Positions 1-8,832 of a stretch of DNA of 64,000 bases are shown here, piece after piece; positions within the stretch are counted from its first letter, which is position 1; every line of letters begins with the position of its first letter. The notes under the pieces are model-generated. The model was not told the origin of the DNA. It made no database searches and saw only the letters and a program-made list of their open reading frames with translations. Source of the stretch: Defluviitoga tunisiensis (GTDB taxonomy: Bacteria > Thermotogota > Thermotogae > Petrotogales > Petrotogaceae); contig NZ_LN824141.1 of the NCBI RefSeq assembly GCF_000953715.1, positions 1,738,501 to 1,802,500 of the forward strand, read 5' to 3'. The translations under genes and the position numbers were made by a program.

Positions 1-2372
1 ATGTCTCTCAAGGATAATTTCAATCCACTACCCGGTTCATTATACTGCTTTATAGCTTCTAATCTCTTCTTCGCCTCTGGAGTAAGCTCTTTTTTGTATA
101 AAAAGTATGCAAAGGCTCTTTTATTAGATCTACCTACTCTACCCTTTAACTGATATAATTGTGCTATACCATATCTTTCCGCATCATCTACAATTAGAGT
201 ATTTGCATTAGGTATATCTATCCCGTTTTCTAATATAGTTGTTGAAAATAATAAATCTATTTTACCCGCATAAAAATCGTTCATTGTTTTTATAAAATCA
301 TTTTTATGAGAGTTTCCATGAACTAATCCTATCTTCACTTCAGGAATAAGGTTTTGCAATTTTTTATAAATGTTTTCAAGTTCTTGAATTCTGTTATGTA
401 TGTAAATAATCTGTCCGCCTCTAGCTTTTTCTCTTAGAACAGCTGTACGAACCAATTTGTCTGAGTATTTACCAACAAATGTTTGAATTGGTAACCTACC
501 CAAAGGAGGAGTAGAAATTGTTGAAATCTCTCTTAGGCCACTAATAGACATATATAGTGTTCTTGGAATTGGGGTCGCACTCATCATCAAAAAATTAATG
601 CCTTCACCTAATTTTTTAAATTTCTCTTTCTGCATCACTCCAAACCTTTGTTCTTCATCTATAATTACTAACCCCAATCTTCTAATCTGTAGCAAATCAG
701 ACAATAATGCGTGTGTCCCAATTATTATATCTATCTCGCCATTCTTTATTTTTTCAAAAATTATTTCTTTTTCTTTAGAAGTTTTATGTCTAGTTAACAA
801 TTCTATTTTGACACCAAAAGGTTCCATTCTCTCTTTAAAGCTCTCATAATGTTGAGAGGCAAGTATAGTAGTTGGAGCCAACAACAATACCTGATAATTT
901 GATACAACTGTTCTAAAGGCTGCTCTCATTGCTACCTCGGTTTTTCCAAATCCAGAATCTCCTGCCAACAATCTATCCATAGGTTTTGGGCTTTCTAAAT
1001 CTTCTAGTATTTCTCTAATACTTCTTTCTTGATCAGGAGTTTCAATATACGGAAAACTTTCTCTAAACTTATCTTCCAATTCTTTATCACCAAATAATTG
1101 AATTCCTTGTTGATTTTCTCTCAACACATATATTTGAAGTAATTCCTTAATTTTCTTTCTTATTTCTTCATTGACTTTTTTCTTTGTTGCTTTCCATTTT
1201 TTCCCATTCAAAGAAGATATAGTTACTGTAGTTGAGTCTCCTATATATTTTGAAAGTTTATCTAATCTTCCTACTGGAACATAAACTTTAGCATTATTTG
1301 CATATTCTAAGGTAATGTACTCTCTTAAGCCTAAGTTAGTTTCAACTTTATTTACTCCGAGATATATGCCTACTCCATAATCTTCATGAACAACTAAATC
1401 TCCCTCTTTAAGATCTTCCCAATCTAATAGTGGAATGAAATCGATTCTATTATCTTCTTTTTTAGACTTTTTAAAATACACCTTTTCTAATTTTAAATCT
1501 ATTTCTTTATATTCTATTTTATTTAAAATCTCCAGAGTATGTCCAGAATAAGCTTTGTATATCCTTTTCTTCAGATCATTGTCACACATTTCTAAATTTT
1601 CTCTTTCTTTTTCAACAAAAGACTTTATAACTTCTTGCTTATTCACAATATAAATATCACAATCTCTATTTAAATAACTTAAAATGGTATTTTTATCTTT
1701 ATAAAAAATACCAGGAATTGAATTAAAAATATCTATAGAAATATCAAATTCATTGGTATCAGAGAAAAATCTCATAATTCTCTCTTGAAAAATATCTATA
1801 TTATTATTAAACTTTTGAATTTCTGAACCAGGCACAATTTCAAATTCTTCTAATTTATTAATAGACCTTTGAGAAAAAGTGTCAAATAAGGTGATCCTAT
1901 CTATCTGGGTGTCAAATAGTTCAATTCGTATGGGTTCTTCATATATTGGAATAAATATGTCTCTTACAAAACCTCTTTTTGCATACTCCCCTGGGGAATT
2001 TACTTCCTCAGTTAATAAGTAACCAAATTTATATAATTCATCTGTAAATAAGTCTAAATCATCATTAACCTTATATTTTTTTATTAAAAAATCTTTCATA
2101 GGAATAGTAAATCGACATAAAGAACTTAAAGTTGTTAAAATTGAAATTTGTTCTTTTTTTATCAAGGAATATAGTACCTTAATTCTTTGAGCTTTAATAT
2201 TAGGCGATACATCCAAATTCTCAAAAGGGAATATATCAAAATCGGGATAAAACATAAAATAGTCTTCATATTCATCAAACCAATTATAATAATTGTCTGG
2301 AATAATTATTATATGTTGCTTATTTTCCTTTTTTAATGATTTTAAAAAACTTAGCAATTCGTTTGATACCAC
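1..2372 (-). CDS. mfd: Transcription-repair coupling factor Mfd (3' end cut by window edge)
   Basis: This is a DNA translocase that removes RNA polymerase stalled at lesions and recruits UvrA. About 790 codons are visible. In order they hold a UvrB-like N-terminal region, a CarD-like RNA-polymerase interaction domain (near 1350-1440; HEDYGVGIYLG), Walker A GDSGFGKTE (near 955), the DEEQRFGV motif (near 660) and the second RecA fold with LKGRVGRS. The frame is still open at base 1, inside the TRG region after LSLRD. Mfd more often has GDVGFGKT, so the Ser in the P-loop is a small departure. The best start is GTG at 2372, with ggaggt about nine bases upstream. The gene follows a 450-nt repeat-bearing spacer and lies last in the flagellar-operon direction. 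Family assignment is secure. Confidence 0.95.
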   Translation of the reverse strand, partial: MVSNELLSFLKSLKKENKQHIIIIPDNYYNWFDEYEDYFMFYPDFDIFPFENLDVSPNIKAQRIKVLYSLIKKEQISILTTLSSLCRFTIPMKDFLIKKYKVNDDLDLFTDELYKFGYLLTEEVNSPGEYAKRGFVRDIFIPIYEEPIRIELFDTQIDRITLFDTFSQRSINKLEEFEIVPGSEIQKFNNNIDIFQERIMRFFSDTNEFDISIDIFNSIPGIFYKDKNTILSYLNRDCDIYIVNKQEVIKSFVEKERENLEMCDNDLKKRIYKAYSGHTLEILNKIEYKEIDLKLEKVYFKKSKKEDNRIDFIPLLDWEDLKEGDLVVHEDYGVGIYLGVNKVETNLGLREYITLEYANNAKVYVPVGRLDKLSKYIGDSTTVTISSLNGKKWKATKKKVNEEIRKKIKELLQIYVLRENQQGIQLFGDKELEDKFRESFPYIETPDQERSIREILEDLESPKPMDRLLAGDSGFGKTEVAMRAAFRTVVSNYQVLLLAPTTILASQHYESFKERMEPFGVKIELLTRHKTSKEKEIIFEKIKNGEIDIIIGTHALLSDLLQIRRLGLVIIDEEQRFGVMQKEKFKKLGEGINFLMMSATPIPRTLYMSISGLREISTISTPPLGRLPIQTFVGKYSDKLVRTAVLREKARGGQIIYIHNRIQELENIYKKLQNLIPEVKIGLVHGNSHKNDFIKTMNDFYAGKIDLLFSTTILENGIDIPNANTLIVDDAERYGIAQLYQLKGRVGRSNKRAFAYFLYKKELTPEAKKRLEAIKQYNEPGSGLKLSLRD

Positions 2373-2444
2373 TTTTTAAATACCTCCTAAATCGTGGAAC
2401 AATACTCTCTGTAGAAATTCTAAAATCTTCATTATATAGATTTC

Positions 2445-2745
2445 ATATTTGATTTTTTTTAAAAATATTGACTTATTTAATCTTTTTAGTACCTGTACTG
2501 AGGAATGGAGAGGGCTTCGCCCTGTTACCCATTAAAAATCCAATTTTTAGCTTAAAGTATTGACTTCTTTAATCTTCTTAGTACTTGCACCAAGAAAAGT
2601 GAGAGGGCTTCGCCCTGTTACCCATTAAAAATTCCGTTTTTAAAAAATATTGACTTATTTAATCTTTTTAGTACCTGTACTGAGGAATGGAGAGGGCTTC
2701 GCCCTGTTACCCATTAAAAATCCAATTTTTAGCTTAAAGTATTGA
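2445..2745 (-). repeat. Three tandem copies of the hairpin/palindrome intergenic repeat
   Basis: The mfd-upstream spacer (2373-2823) holds three units about 91 nt apart. Their palindromes begin near 2488, 2580 and 2670. Read on the minus strand, each has AGGGC-GAA-GCCCT (a 5-bp hairpin with a GAA triloop) followed by a GTAC-type palindrome. The first and third copies are essentially identical including flanks and carry AGTAC..GTACT in place of GGTAC..GTACC, so both sides of one base pair changed together. The module TAGAAATTCTAAAATCT near 2415 recurs upstream of metK. There is no gene in the spacer. Confidence 0.85.
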
Positions 2746-2823
2746 CTTGTTAGCTAATTTTTATATTCACAACTAGACTTAGTGCTTTTCATAAAAATAA
2801 TCATTTCATTCTTTTTTATACTT

Positions 2824-3204
2824 CTAATAATTTATTTCATGTATTTTAATTTCTATCATTTTTGTCGTATTTATTAAAGGACTTACTTTTATTTTCTCAA
2901 TGCAAACAAGTAAAGAGGCATTAACCATCCTTTTGCTATTTATATTTATATCAAACAAAATAGAATTTTCTGTTATGTTTCTTTTAACATTTTGAGTAAT
3001 TAAAGAACATAGGTCGTAATGACCAAAAAAAATCTCCTTTGTTAAAGGAGTGATTTCTTGTATTTTAGGAATATTCCCAGTTTCAATCCTATTTATAATA
3101 AATTTTGATTCATCCATATTTAAATGATCTAAACATATTTCATTTATTTTTATTTTGATACTTGCATCTACAACTTCTAAATTTAATCTTCTCTCTTCGA
3201 GCAT
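2824..3204 (-). CDS. Hypothetical protein at the distal end of the flagellar operon
   Basis: This is an unrecognised 126-residue protein with no signal peptide, membrane segment or cysteine-rich motif, and with alternating charged and hydrophobic stretches (NEICLDHLNMDESKFIINRI). Its ATG lies inside the upstream gene and the two overlap by 22 nt, so translation is probably coupled. Position after fliA and two other small genes suggests co-transcription with motility genes. No function is assigned. The existence of the gene is supported by tight packing and an uninterrupted frame. Confidence 0.6.
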   Translation of the reverse strand: MLEERRLNLEVVDASIKIKINEICLDHLNMDESKFIINRIETGNIPKIQEITPLTKEIFFGHYDLCSLITQNVKRNITENSILFDININSKRMVNASLLVCIEKIKVSPLINTTKMIEIKIHEINY

Positions 3205-3680
3205 ATATAAATCAACGCCTCTTTTAATCTCCCGAAAGGTTCGAATATATCGTATTTATCAATAATATACTTTATTCTTTTTAAAATATTAGAATCAACA
3301 ACCTTTGAGGCATAAAATTTTAAGCTTTTATTGTCATGCAGAGGTATTACGCCCTCGTTTTCTTTGATTTCAAAACTTCTACTTAAACTAAGCTCACTAA
3401 TATATACTAAAATCTTATCTGTAACGACATAATTTAAAAGATCATTATCATCGACAAATACAATATCAACATCATAAGGTTTGAAAAGATCTTCATTTCT
3501 TAATATTTCATAGGCTAAATAATTTTTTATATTATCTCCATATATTATTTTCTGAATTTCTGAAGGTGTAACTGGTTCGGTATATTTAAAAGATACGGGA
3601 ATTCCATTTTCATTGATAATTAGCAATCCACCAGCATATTTTTCATCATCCGATTTATAAAGAGAGAAATAAGCAATCAT
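3183..3680 (-). CDS. Hypothetical protein in the fliA-distal cluster
   Basis: This is an unrecognised 165-residue cytoplasmic protein. The N-terminus (MIAYFSLYKSDDEKYAGGLL) and an alpha/beta pattern are clear, but I see no catalytic motif. The ATG is preceded by aggtga at a suitable distance. It lies 18 nt after the preceding small gene and overlaps the next one by 22 nt, consistent with one transcript running on from fliA. It may be a Thermotogae-specific motility-operon protein, but that is inference from position only. Confidence 0.65.
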   Translation of the reverse strand: MIAYFSLYKSDDEKYAGGLLIINENGIPVSFKYTEPVTPSEIQKIIYGDNIKNYLAYEILRNEDLFKPYDVDIVFVDDNDLLNYVVTDKILVYISELSLSRSFEIKENEGVIPLHDNKSLKFYASKVVDSNILKRIKYIIDKYDIFEPFGRLKEALIYICSKRED

Positions 3681-3698
3681 ATCTTCACCTTTATTTAT

Positions 3699-4004
3699 TT
3701 AAAGTCTTAAATCCAAAATCTTGCCTCTGTAATCATCTATTTTAAAATTAGATTCGCTATAAGTCTCTTCCTCAACTTGACCTTGATAGTAAGCCGTTCT
3801 ACCTAGTAAATCATTATCAAGACTCTTTTTTTCTGTTCTATCTTTATTTTTAACTTTACGATGCAAATTTTGAGCATATTCAGCTGCTTGCTTAACTAAA
3901 AGAATATTTTTTGCTGAATCATGCGCTTGAGTTACAGCTTGTACATTTTCAGCCACATTTACTGATTTTGTTAACATAATTTGTATTTCATGAGTTGAAG
4001 GCAT
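3699..4004 (-). CDS. Small hypothetical protein downstream of fliA
   Basis: This is a 101-residue protein that begins MPSTHEIQIMLTKSVNVAEN. Its first 60 residues look mostly helical and are rich in Ala, Val and Gln; the acidic C-terminal half ends KIDDYRGKILDLRL. There is no membrane segment. The ribosome site is aaggggg before ATG. It sits 20 nt after fliA. The size and helical N-terminus would fit a flagellar chaperone or regulator, but no homologue was recognised and the function is unknown. Confidence 0.6.
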   Translation of the reverse strand: MPSTHEIQIMLTKSVNVAENVQAVTQAHDSAKNILLVKQAAEYAQNLHRKVKNKDRTEKKSLDNDLLGRTAYYQGQVEEETYSESNFKIDDYRGKILDLRL

Positions 4005-4024
4005 AATCTTTGCCCCCTTGAATT

Positions 4025-4714
4025 CTACTCATCAACCATCTTCTTAAGTTTAATAAGAATTTGGCTGTGTACCTGAGAAATTCTTGATTCACTGAGATCT
4101 AAAATTTCTCCTATTTCTCTAAAAGTTAAATTATTATCGTAATACAAAGACAAAATTAATTGTTCTCTCTGAGACAATTTCTCAATGCAGTCCTTTAACT
4201 TATCTTTAAATATTTCTTTATATGCAATGACTTCCGGATCATTACTATCATCTTCTTCTATAGACCAATTGACTTCTTCACTATCAAAAAAATAACTATC
4301 CAACTGGAGTATTTGCCTTTTTGATATCGAAAACTTAATTTTATCGACATCATTTTCTTCGATATTTAATCTCTCTGCTATTAGTTTATCGTCCAAATAT
4401 TCTTCTTCGCCAACTTCATATACTAAATCTTCATATTTTTTAATAAGAGATCTGGTTTCTTTCGGAAGCCAATCAATTTTACGTAAATAATCAAGCATCG
4501 AACCTTTTATCCTTTTCATTGCAAAAGTGTTGAATGAAGCCCCTTTTTCTGGATCATATTTTCTATATGATTGCAACAGGCCTATTATTCCTTCTTGGAT
4601 GAGATCGTCTAATTCAACATTTTTTGGAAGTGTACTTTTTAAATTTAGGGCAATATACTTTATTTTAGGTAAGTAATCTAAAACTAATTGTTCTTCATCA
4701 ATATTATACTTCAT
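4025..4714 (-). CDS. fliA: Flagellar sigma factor FliA (sigma-28 family)
   Basis: This protein directs RNA polymerase to late flagellar and chemotaxis promoters. The 229-residue protein has sigma region 2 (DDLIQEGIIGLLQSYRKYDP, then FNTFAMKRIKGSMLDYLRK, residues about 35-90) and region 4 (QLILSLYYDNNLTFREIGEI, then SESRISQVHSQ near the C-terminus), as in FliA/WhiG. The start chosen is ATG at 4714, with aaggag about nine bases upstream; a TTG eight codons earlier overlaps cheD and has no ribosome site. It follows cheD by 13 nt. An anti-sigma FlgM gene is not visible in the window. Confidence 0.93.
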   Translation of the reverse strand: MKYNIDEEQLVLDYLPKIKYIALNLKSTLPKNVELDDLIQEGIIGLLQSYRKYDPEKGASFNTFAMKRIKGSMLDYLRKIDWLPKETRSLIKKYEDLVYEVGEEEYLDDKLIAERLNIEENDVDKIKFSISKRQILQLDSYFFDSEEVNWSIEEDDSNDPEVIAYKEIFKDKLKDCIEKLSQREQLILSLYYDNNLTFREIGEILDLSESRISQVHSQILIKLKKMVDE

Positions 4715-4727
4715 TATTAATTTCTCC

Positions 4728-5213
4728 TTAAATAACAACTATCTCGACCTTTTCTCCTCCGCCAACTTTTCTAATACGTAATTCTCCGCTTGCAATATGA
4801 AATTCAACACTTCTAGCTCTTGAACCTCCTGTGTCTTCTGCTACTAACTTTATCCCTAAATTCTTTAAAATTTTTTTAACAGCCTCCACATTTTTAGCCC
4901 CAATTTCAAAGGTCTTATTTGTATTTTTAAACATTGATGCCCCACCTGCTATTTTCGCCTCTAAATTCTTGATATCTCCTCCTATTTTTATTATCTCATC
5001 TACAACTGCTGTTATACCTGTATCGGCATATTTGCCAGGCCTATCTTTATCTCTCCTACTATCAGGTAGCATAACGTGTACAAGTCCTCCAATCCCCTTA
5101 ACTTTATCTCTAATACAAACTGCAACACAGGATCCAAGGCCTAAAGTTATTAATATACCAGGATTTTTATCTACGAGATATTCACCAATTCCTACAATCT
5201 TTTTATTCTCCAT
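4728..5213 (-). CDS. cheD: Chemoreceptor glutamine deamidase CheD
   Basis: CheD deamidates glutamines in methyl-accepting chemotaxis proteins and binds CheC to stimulate its phosphatase activity. The 161-residue protein has the conserved LGSC motif with catalytic Cys29, His46 in GGLVHVMLP and Thr23, the expected triad for this family, plus the distal GGSRARSVEF segment. Its ATG abuts the cheC stop codon and fliA follows 13 nt later, so cheC-cheD-fliA read as one translational unit. Length is normal for the family. Confidence 0.95.
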   Translation of the reverse strand: MENKKIVGIGEYLVDKNPGILITLGLGSCVAVCIRDKVKGIGGLVHVMLPDSRRDKDRPGKYADTGITAVVDEIIKIGGDIKNLEAKIAGGASMFKNTNKTFEIGAKNVEAVKKILKNLGIKLVAEDTGGSRARSVEFHIASGELRIRKVGGGEKVEIVVI

Positions 5214-5837
5214 CTAAAATTTCATCCCCAAACTTTCCAAGATCTTTTGAGTATTTTTTTCATCAGAGATATATATCAAATAACCTTTAACTTTATCTTC
5301 AAGCTCTTCTAATAAAATATCTGTCTGAATGAGTATTACATAATCTCCACCGTTTGTAATTATCAATGAAACTTCAGAAACAATAGCAGATAGCATATCA
5401 ACAACAACCTTTGGGGGCATAGAATGAATATTTATACCGGTAAAATTAGATAAAGCTATGATATAAGAACTACACATTATATTTGCAATTTCTCCGATTG
5501 CAGAACTAGTTAATTCATCCATATTGGTTAAATCATCAGGTCTAGGAAGCATTAATAGTTCTATTAGTGATTTAGTTTCTTCTGCCCCTAACAAAAACAG
5601 TAAAGCCCCTTCTATTTCTCCTTCTATTTCTACCATTGCCCCAGAGGTTACTTCTTCAGGATCAGTAAATTTTTTCCATAACTCCGAAACTGGTATAATC
5701 TCAGCACTAGGGACAGTTATTTTAATTGTTTTCCCCAACATCAAAGAAATAGATGTGGCAGCATTTCCTGCTCCAATATTTCCCAACTCTTTTAAAACAT
5801 CTAACTTTTGATCGTCTATATTATCAAAAACGGACAC
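5214..5837 (-). CDS. cheC: CheY-P phosphatase CheC
   Basis: CheC dephosphorylates CheY-P and ends the chemotactic signal. Two pseudo-symmetric active sites are visible, KELGNIGAGNA (Glu17, Asn20) and AIGEIANIM (near residues 113-121), matching the E-x2-N signature of CheC. At 207 residues it is the size of full CheC rather than CheX. It is directly joined to cheD, its partner. The start ATG at 5837 fits the conserved N-terminus. Confidence 0.95.
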   Translation of the reverse strand: MSVFDNIDDQKLDVLKELGNIGAGNAATSISLMLGKTIKITVPSAEIIPVSELWKKFTDPEEVTSGAMVEIEGEIEGALLFLLGAEETKSLIELLMLPRPDDLTNMDELTSSAIGEIANIMCSSYIIALSNFTGINIHSMPPKVVVDMLSAIVSEVSLIITNGGDYVILIQTDILLEELEDKVKGYLIYISDEKNTQKILESLGMKF

Positions 5838-5894
5838 GTTATCCCCCCTTATTTCTTATTTTGTAATCAAAATTAACTACATATATATGAATAC

Positions 5895-6599
5895 TTATGA
5901 ATTATTATTTTTTACATTCCCAATTTCCCACTTAAAAACAAACCTAACCAATTCTTTTTCTAAATTACCTGTAATGCCTATAAATTTAATTCCATAGATG
6001 TTATCTTCAAATTGCGTTTGTCCTATTTCCCTAACTACCTCTGCCTCAATATTTTCCAAAACAACTTCATCTTTTAATTTCATGTTGATTAATATCTTAT
6101 CACCAATTGAAAGTTGCTTTTTAGTTACTATAGCAGCTCCTCCAGCACTAAAATCCTTTGTTACAAAACGGTATTTCTCGTTTTGTTCCAAATTTTCATT
6201 ATTTTTCAAATTAAATTCTCTTTTTATAGAAAAAAATCCCTCTTCACATAAAGGTATTCTAACATAATTTCTTCTTTGAACTCTATATATCTCGTCAGGT
6301 ACAGTAATTATCAAAAAGCGTACACTAGATTCCTTTCCTATACCATAGACTAAACTATTGAATAAATAAAGATTATTTTTTGAATAAGCCTTAACAGATA
6401 AAGTAACTTCTCTAGGGATTTTTATATATGCACCCTTATGAATAGGCATTCCAATTTTAGCTAAGTTTAAATCAATGTTATATTCATATAATATGCTTTT
6501 GTATATTCCCTTGAAACCTTTTTCTTTTATTTCTATATCCAAAGGCATATTAGTAAACAAAACATTTTTAGCTAGAACCTTTTCTATAAATTCACTCAT
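5895..6599 (-). CDS. ycgR: PilZ-domain flagellar brake protein (YcgR/YpfA family)
   Basis: This is a c-di-GMP receptor that slows or biases the flagellar motor. The 234-residue protein has an N-terminal YcgR-type beta-domain (residues 1-105) and a C-terminal PilZ domain with QRRNYVRI (the RxxxR c-di-GMP motif, near 110) and DFSAGGAAIV (the DxSxxG motif, near 150). Location between flhG and cheC in a motility operon is typical. No diguanylate cyclase gene is present in the window, so the signal source is elsewhere. Confidence 0.9.
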   Translation of the reverse strand: MSEFIEKVLAKNVLFTNMPLDIEIKEKGFKGIYKSILYEYNIDLNLAKIGMPIHKGAYIKIPREVTLSVKAYSKNNLYLFNSLVYGIGKESSVRFLIITVPDEIYRVQRRNYVRIPLCEEGFFSIKREFNLKNNENLEQNEKYRFVTKDFSAGGAAIVTKKQLSIGDKILINMKLKDEVVLENIEAEVVREIGQTQFEDNIYGIKFIGITGNLEKELVRFVFKWEIGNVKNNNS

Positions 6600-6622
6600 T
6601 TACCTCTCTCCATAGTTAAGAA

Positions 6623-7480
6623 TTAATGCTCCAAACCAAAAAGTCTTTTTATTCTATTTGCAAAACTTTCTTCTTTTCCTGAATTATTTAAATTTAAAAT
6701 ATCTTCAACAATTTTTTTCATATCTTTTGAAAATTTACTGTCTTTTTTCAAAATAACAATAGGAGTTTGAGCCTTTACACTTAAGGGAACATTTGGATCA
6801 TAAGATAGTTCATAAAAACTGTTTATATCTTTATTTAAAAATTTTTTCACTGTATTTTCTAATGCATATTTGATATTATCTAATTCTTCCTTATTTTTTG
6901 TCATATTTAAAACTATCTCAATTTCTGAACCTACCCCTAAATATGACAACGCTTTTAACAAAGAATAAGCATTTACGACTGCTGTCGGCTCAGGAGCGGT
7001 CACTATAAAAATTTTATCAGAATTTAAGTAGAAGTTGTTAAGTTTTTCAGAATATCCAGCACCTACATCTATAATAAGATAATCAATTTCTCTTGTAACG
7101 CTTAAAAATTCGTTTAGTATAGACCCATCAAAATTATTCTGAAATATTTTCCAATCTGTATAATCGAATCCTGTACTAACTATCTTTACTCCATATCTTG
7201 TTTCTTGTATACATTCTTTAAAAGTCACTATCCCCTTCATATAATCAGAAAGAGTATGTTTTATTGAACTTCCTAAAAGTATAGAGGCATTTGCAAAACC
7301 TGCATCTGAGTCGAAAACAAGAACCCTTTTATCATATGAAGCTAATAATGCAGCTATATTAACGGAAAAAATAGATTTTCCTACCCCACCTTTACCGCTT
7401 ACCACCGATATTATTTTGGTATCATTACTAGCAAATTCTTCCCTCAATCTACTCGCCTGATCATTAAATAAGTAGCTCAT
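6623..7480 (-). CDS. flhG: FlhG/YlxH MinD-like ATPase, flagellar number and placement
   Basis: This is a ParA/MinD-family ATPase that acts with FlhF to control flagellar number and position. The deviant Walker A SGKGGVGKS (about residues 28-36), switch FDSDAGFANAS and IIDVGAG are clear. The C-terminal tail (FANRIKRLFGLE) looks amphipathic and could bind membrane. Start ATG 7480 overlaps the 3' end of flhF by four bases (ATGA), so translation is likely coupled to flhF, which here carries a nonsense codon. That may reduce FlhG synthesis. Confidence 0.92.
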   Translation of the reverse strand: MSYLFNDQASRLREEFASNDTKIISVVSGKGGVGKSIFSVNIAALLASYDKRVLVFDSDAGFANASILLGSSIKHTLSDYMKGIVTFKECIQETRYGVKIVSTGFDYTDWKIFQNNFDGSILNEFLSVTREIDYLIIDVGAGYSEKLNNFYLNSDKIFIVTAPEPTAVVNAYSLLKALSYLGVGSEIEIVLNMTKNKEELDNIKYALENTVKKFLNKDINSFYELSYDPNVPLSVKAQTPIVILKKDSKFSKDMKKIVEDILNLNNSGKEESFANRIKRLFGLEH

Positions 7481-8820
7481 TCAAATACCTCCCGCATAGC
7501 TTTACTTACAAACCATTCCTTATCTGGAAACTTTAAATCTTCAGGAACCCTTTGACCATCAGTTATTCCAATCAAAGGTAAATTAGAATACTCTAAAAAT
7601 GAGAACAATTGGCCATAAGAAGTTACTTCATCGATCTTTGTAAATATTAAACAATTCGGTTGAATAATAGAAAAGCTATCATAGATATTTATCATCTCTT
7701 GCGGGTTAGAGTTGGCAGAAACTAACATAATTTTGTAGTCAGGTCGTATAGAATCAATAAATACCTTTAATTCTCCCATTTGTAGATTGTTTTTATGGCT
7801 TCTACCAGCGGTGTCTATTAAAATTGTATCATAATTCAACAAAGATTCAATTGTAATTTTCAATTCTTGAGGAGTATAACAGATAGATAAAGGCACATCC
7901 AAAATATCTGCATATATCTTTAATTGATCTGTAGCGGCAATTCTGTAGGTATCTATTGTTACAAAAGCTATTCTTGATTGTTCTTTAATAAGTTTTGCAG
8001 CAATTTTGGCTTAAGTCGTGGTTTTTCCTACACCAGTGGGACCTGTAAAAACAATTTTCCCTTTTAAATCTTTAAAATTGGCTTGTTTAATACAATCTGT
8101 TATTTTTCGTTCAAATCTTATTTTTAAATTTTCATCATTTCTCCAATTTTCATTAAAAGTGATATCTTCAATTTCAGAAATAATACTATCTATAAAGGTT
8201 TTAGAATAAGAATTTTTATACAGTTCTTCTTTAAATTCTTGAAGATAAATATTACTTCTTTCTAATTTCTTATTTAACTTGTCTACTGATCTTTTCAATT
8301 CACTTAATTTAAATTCGTCTGCTTTATTGATTTCGAGATTGTTTATTAAACCAGTACTATTAGCGCTGTTATAAATAGCTTCTTTTTTTTGACTATAAAA
8401 TTCCTCGGCACCTTTATCCATTTTAGAAGAGAGTTTTCTATTTTCTTCTATTAACTTAAGCAGCTCAATATTTTCATCAGGTTGAGAATTTCTATTTTCT
8501 TCTTTTGAGTAACCTTTTAAATCAAAAGATTTATCTTTTTGTGTTAACTCCTTCCTATTATTGGAAATGATATCTTTCAATGAATATGTACCTATATTAT
8601 CATTTTTTTTCTCATTTTTTTGATACTCATTTGCTTTTTTAGGACGCTGTTCACTTTCGCTAAGTACCGTTACTTCTAAGTACTTCTCACCACCTATTCC
8701 AAAAAAACCGCCTTTTTTAACTTTTCTAGTGTCCAAAATATAAGCATCTTCTCCAAATTCTTCTCTAATTTTATTCATAGCTTCTGAAATTGTTTTTACC
8801 GTATATTTTTTAATTAGCAT
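7477..8820 (-). pseudogene. flhF: flhF, signal-recognition-particle-type GTPase, interrupted by an in-frame TAA
   Basis: FlhF is the SRP-family GTPase that sets flagellar position. The N-terminal B/N part (from ATG 8820; KYTVKTISEAMNKIREEFG) runs into the G1 motif GPTGVGKTTT, and the next codon is TAA at 8011-8013. Reading through in the same frame gives AKIAAKLIKEQSRIAF, then the G3 motif DTAGR and G4 FTKIDE, ending at 7477, with no further stop or frameshift. Family members usually have Ile or Leu at the TAA position, so one substitution (TTA to TAA, for example) explains it. A true nonsense mutation, a sequencing error or readthrough are all possible. Neighbouring motility genes are intact. 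Confidence 0.9.
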
Positions 8821-8832
8821 CTATATTCCCCC

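Noticed and set aside
598-849. Plus-strand 83-codon frame within mfd
   Set aside because: It is antisense to the strongly conserved Mfd helicase motifs and has no support of its own.
2375-2823. Repeat hairpins as simple rho-independent terminators
   Set aside because: No T-run follows the hairpin in any copy, and the 60.7 kb array lies between divergent genes where a terminator makes little sense.
4715-4738. Longer fliA start at TTG 4738
   Set aside because: It overlaps cheD, lacks a ribosome site and adds residues absent from the family; ATG 4714 has aaggag.
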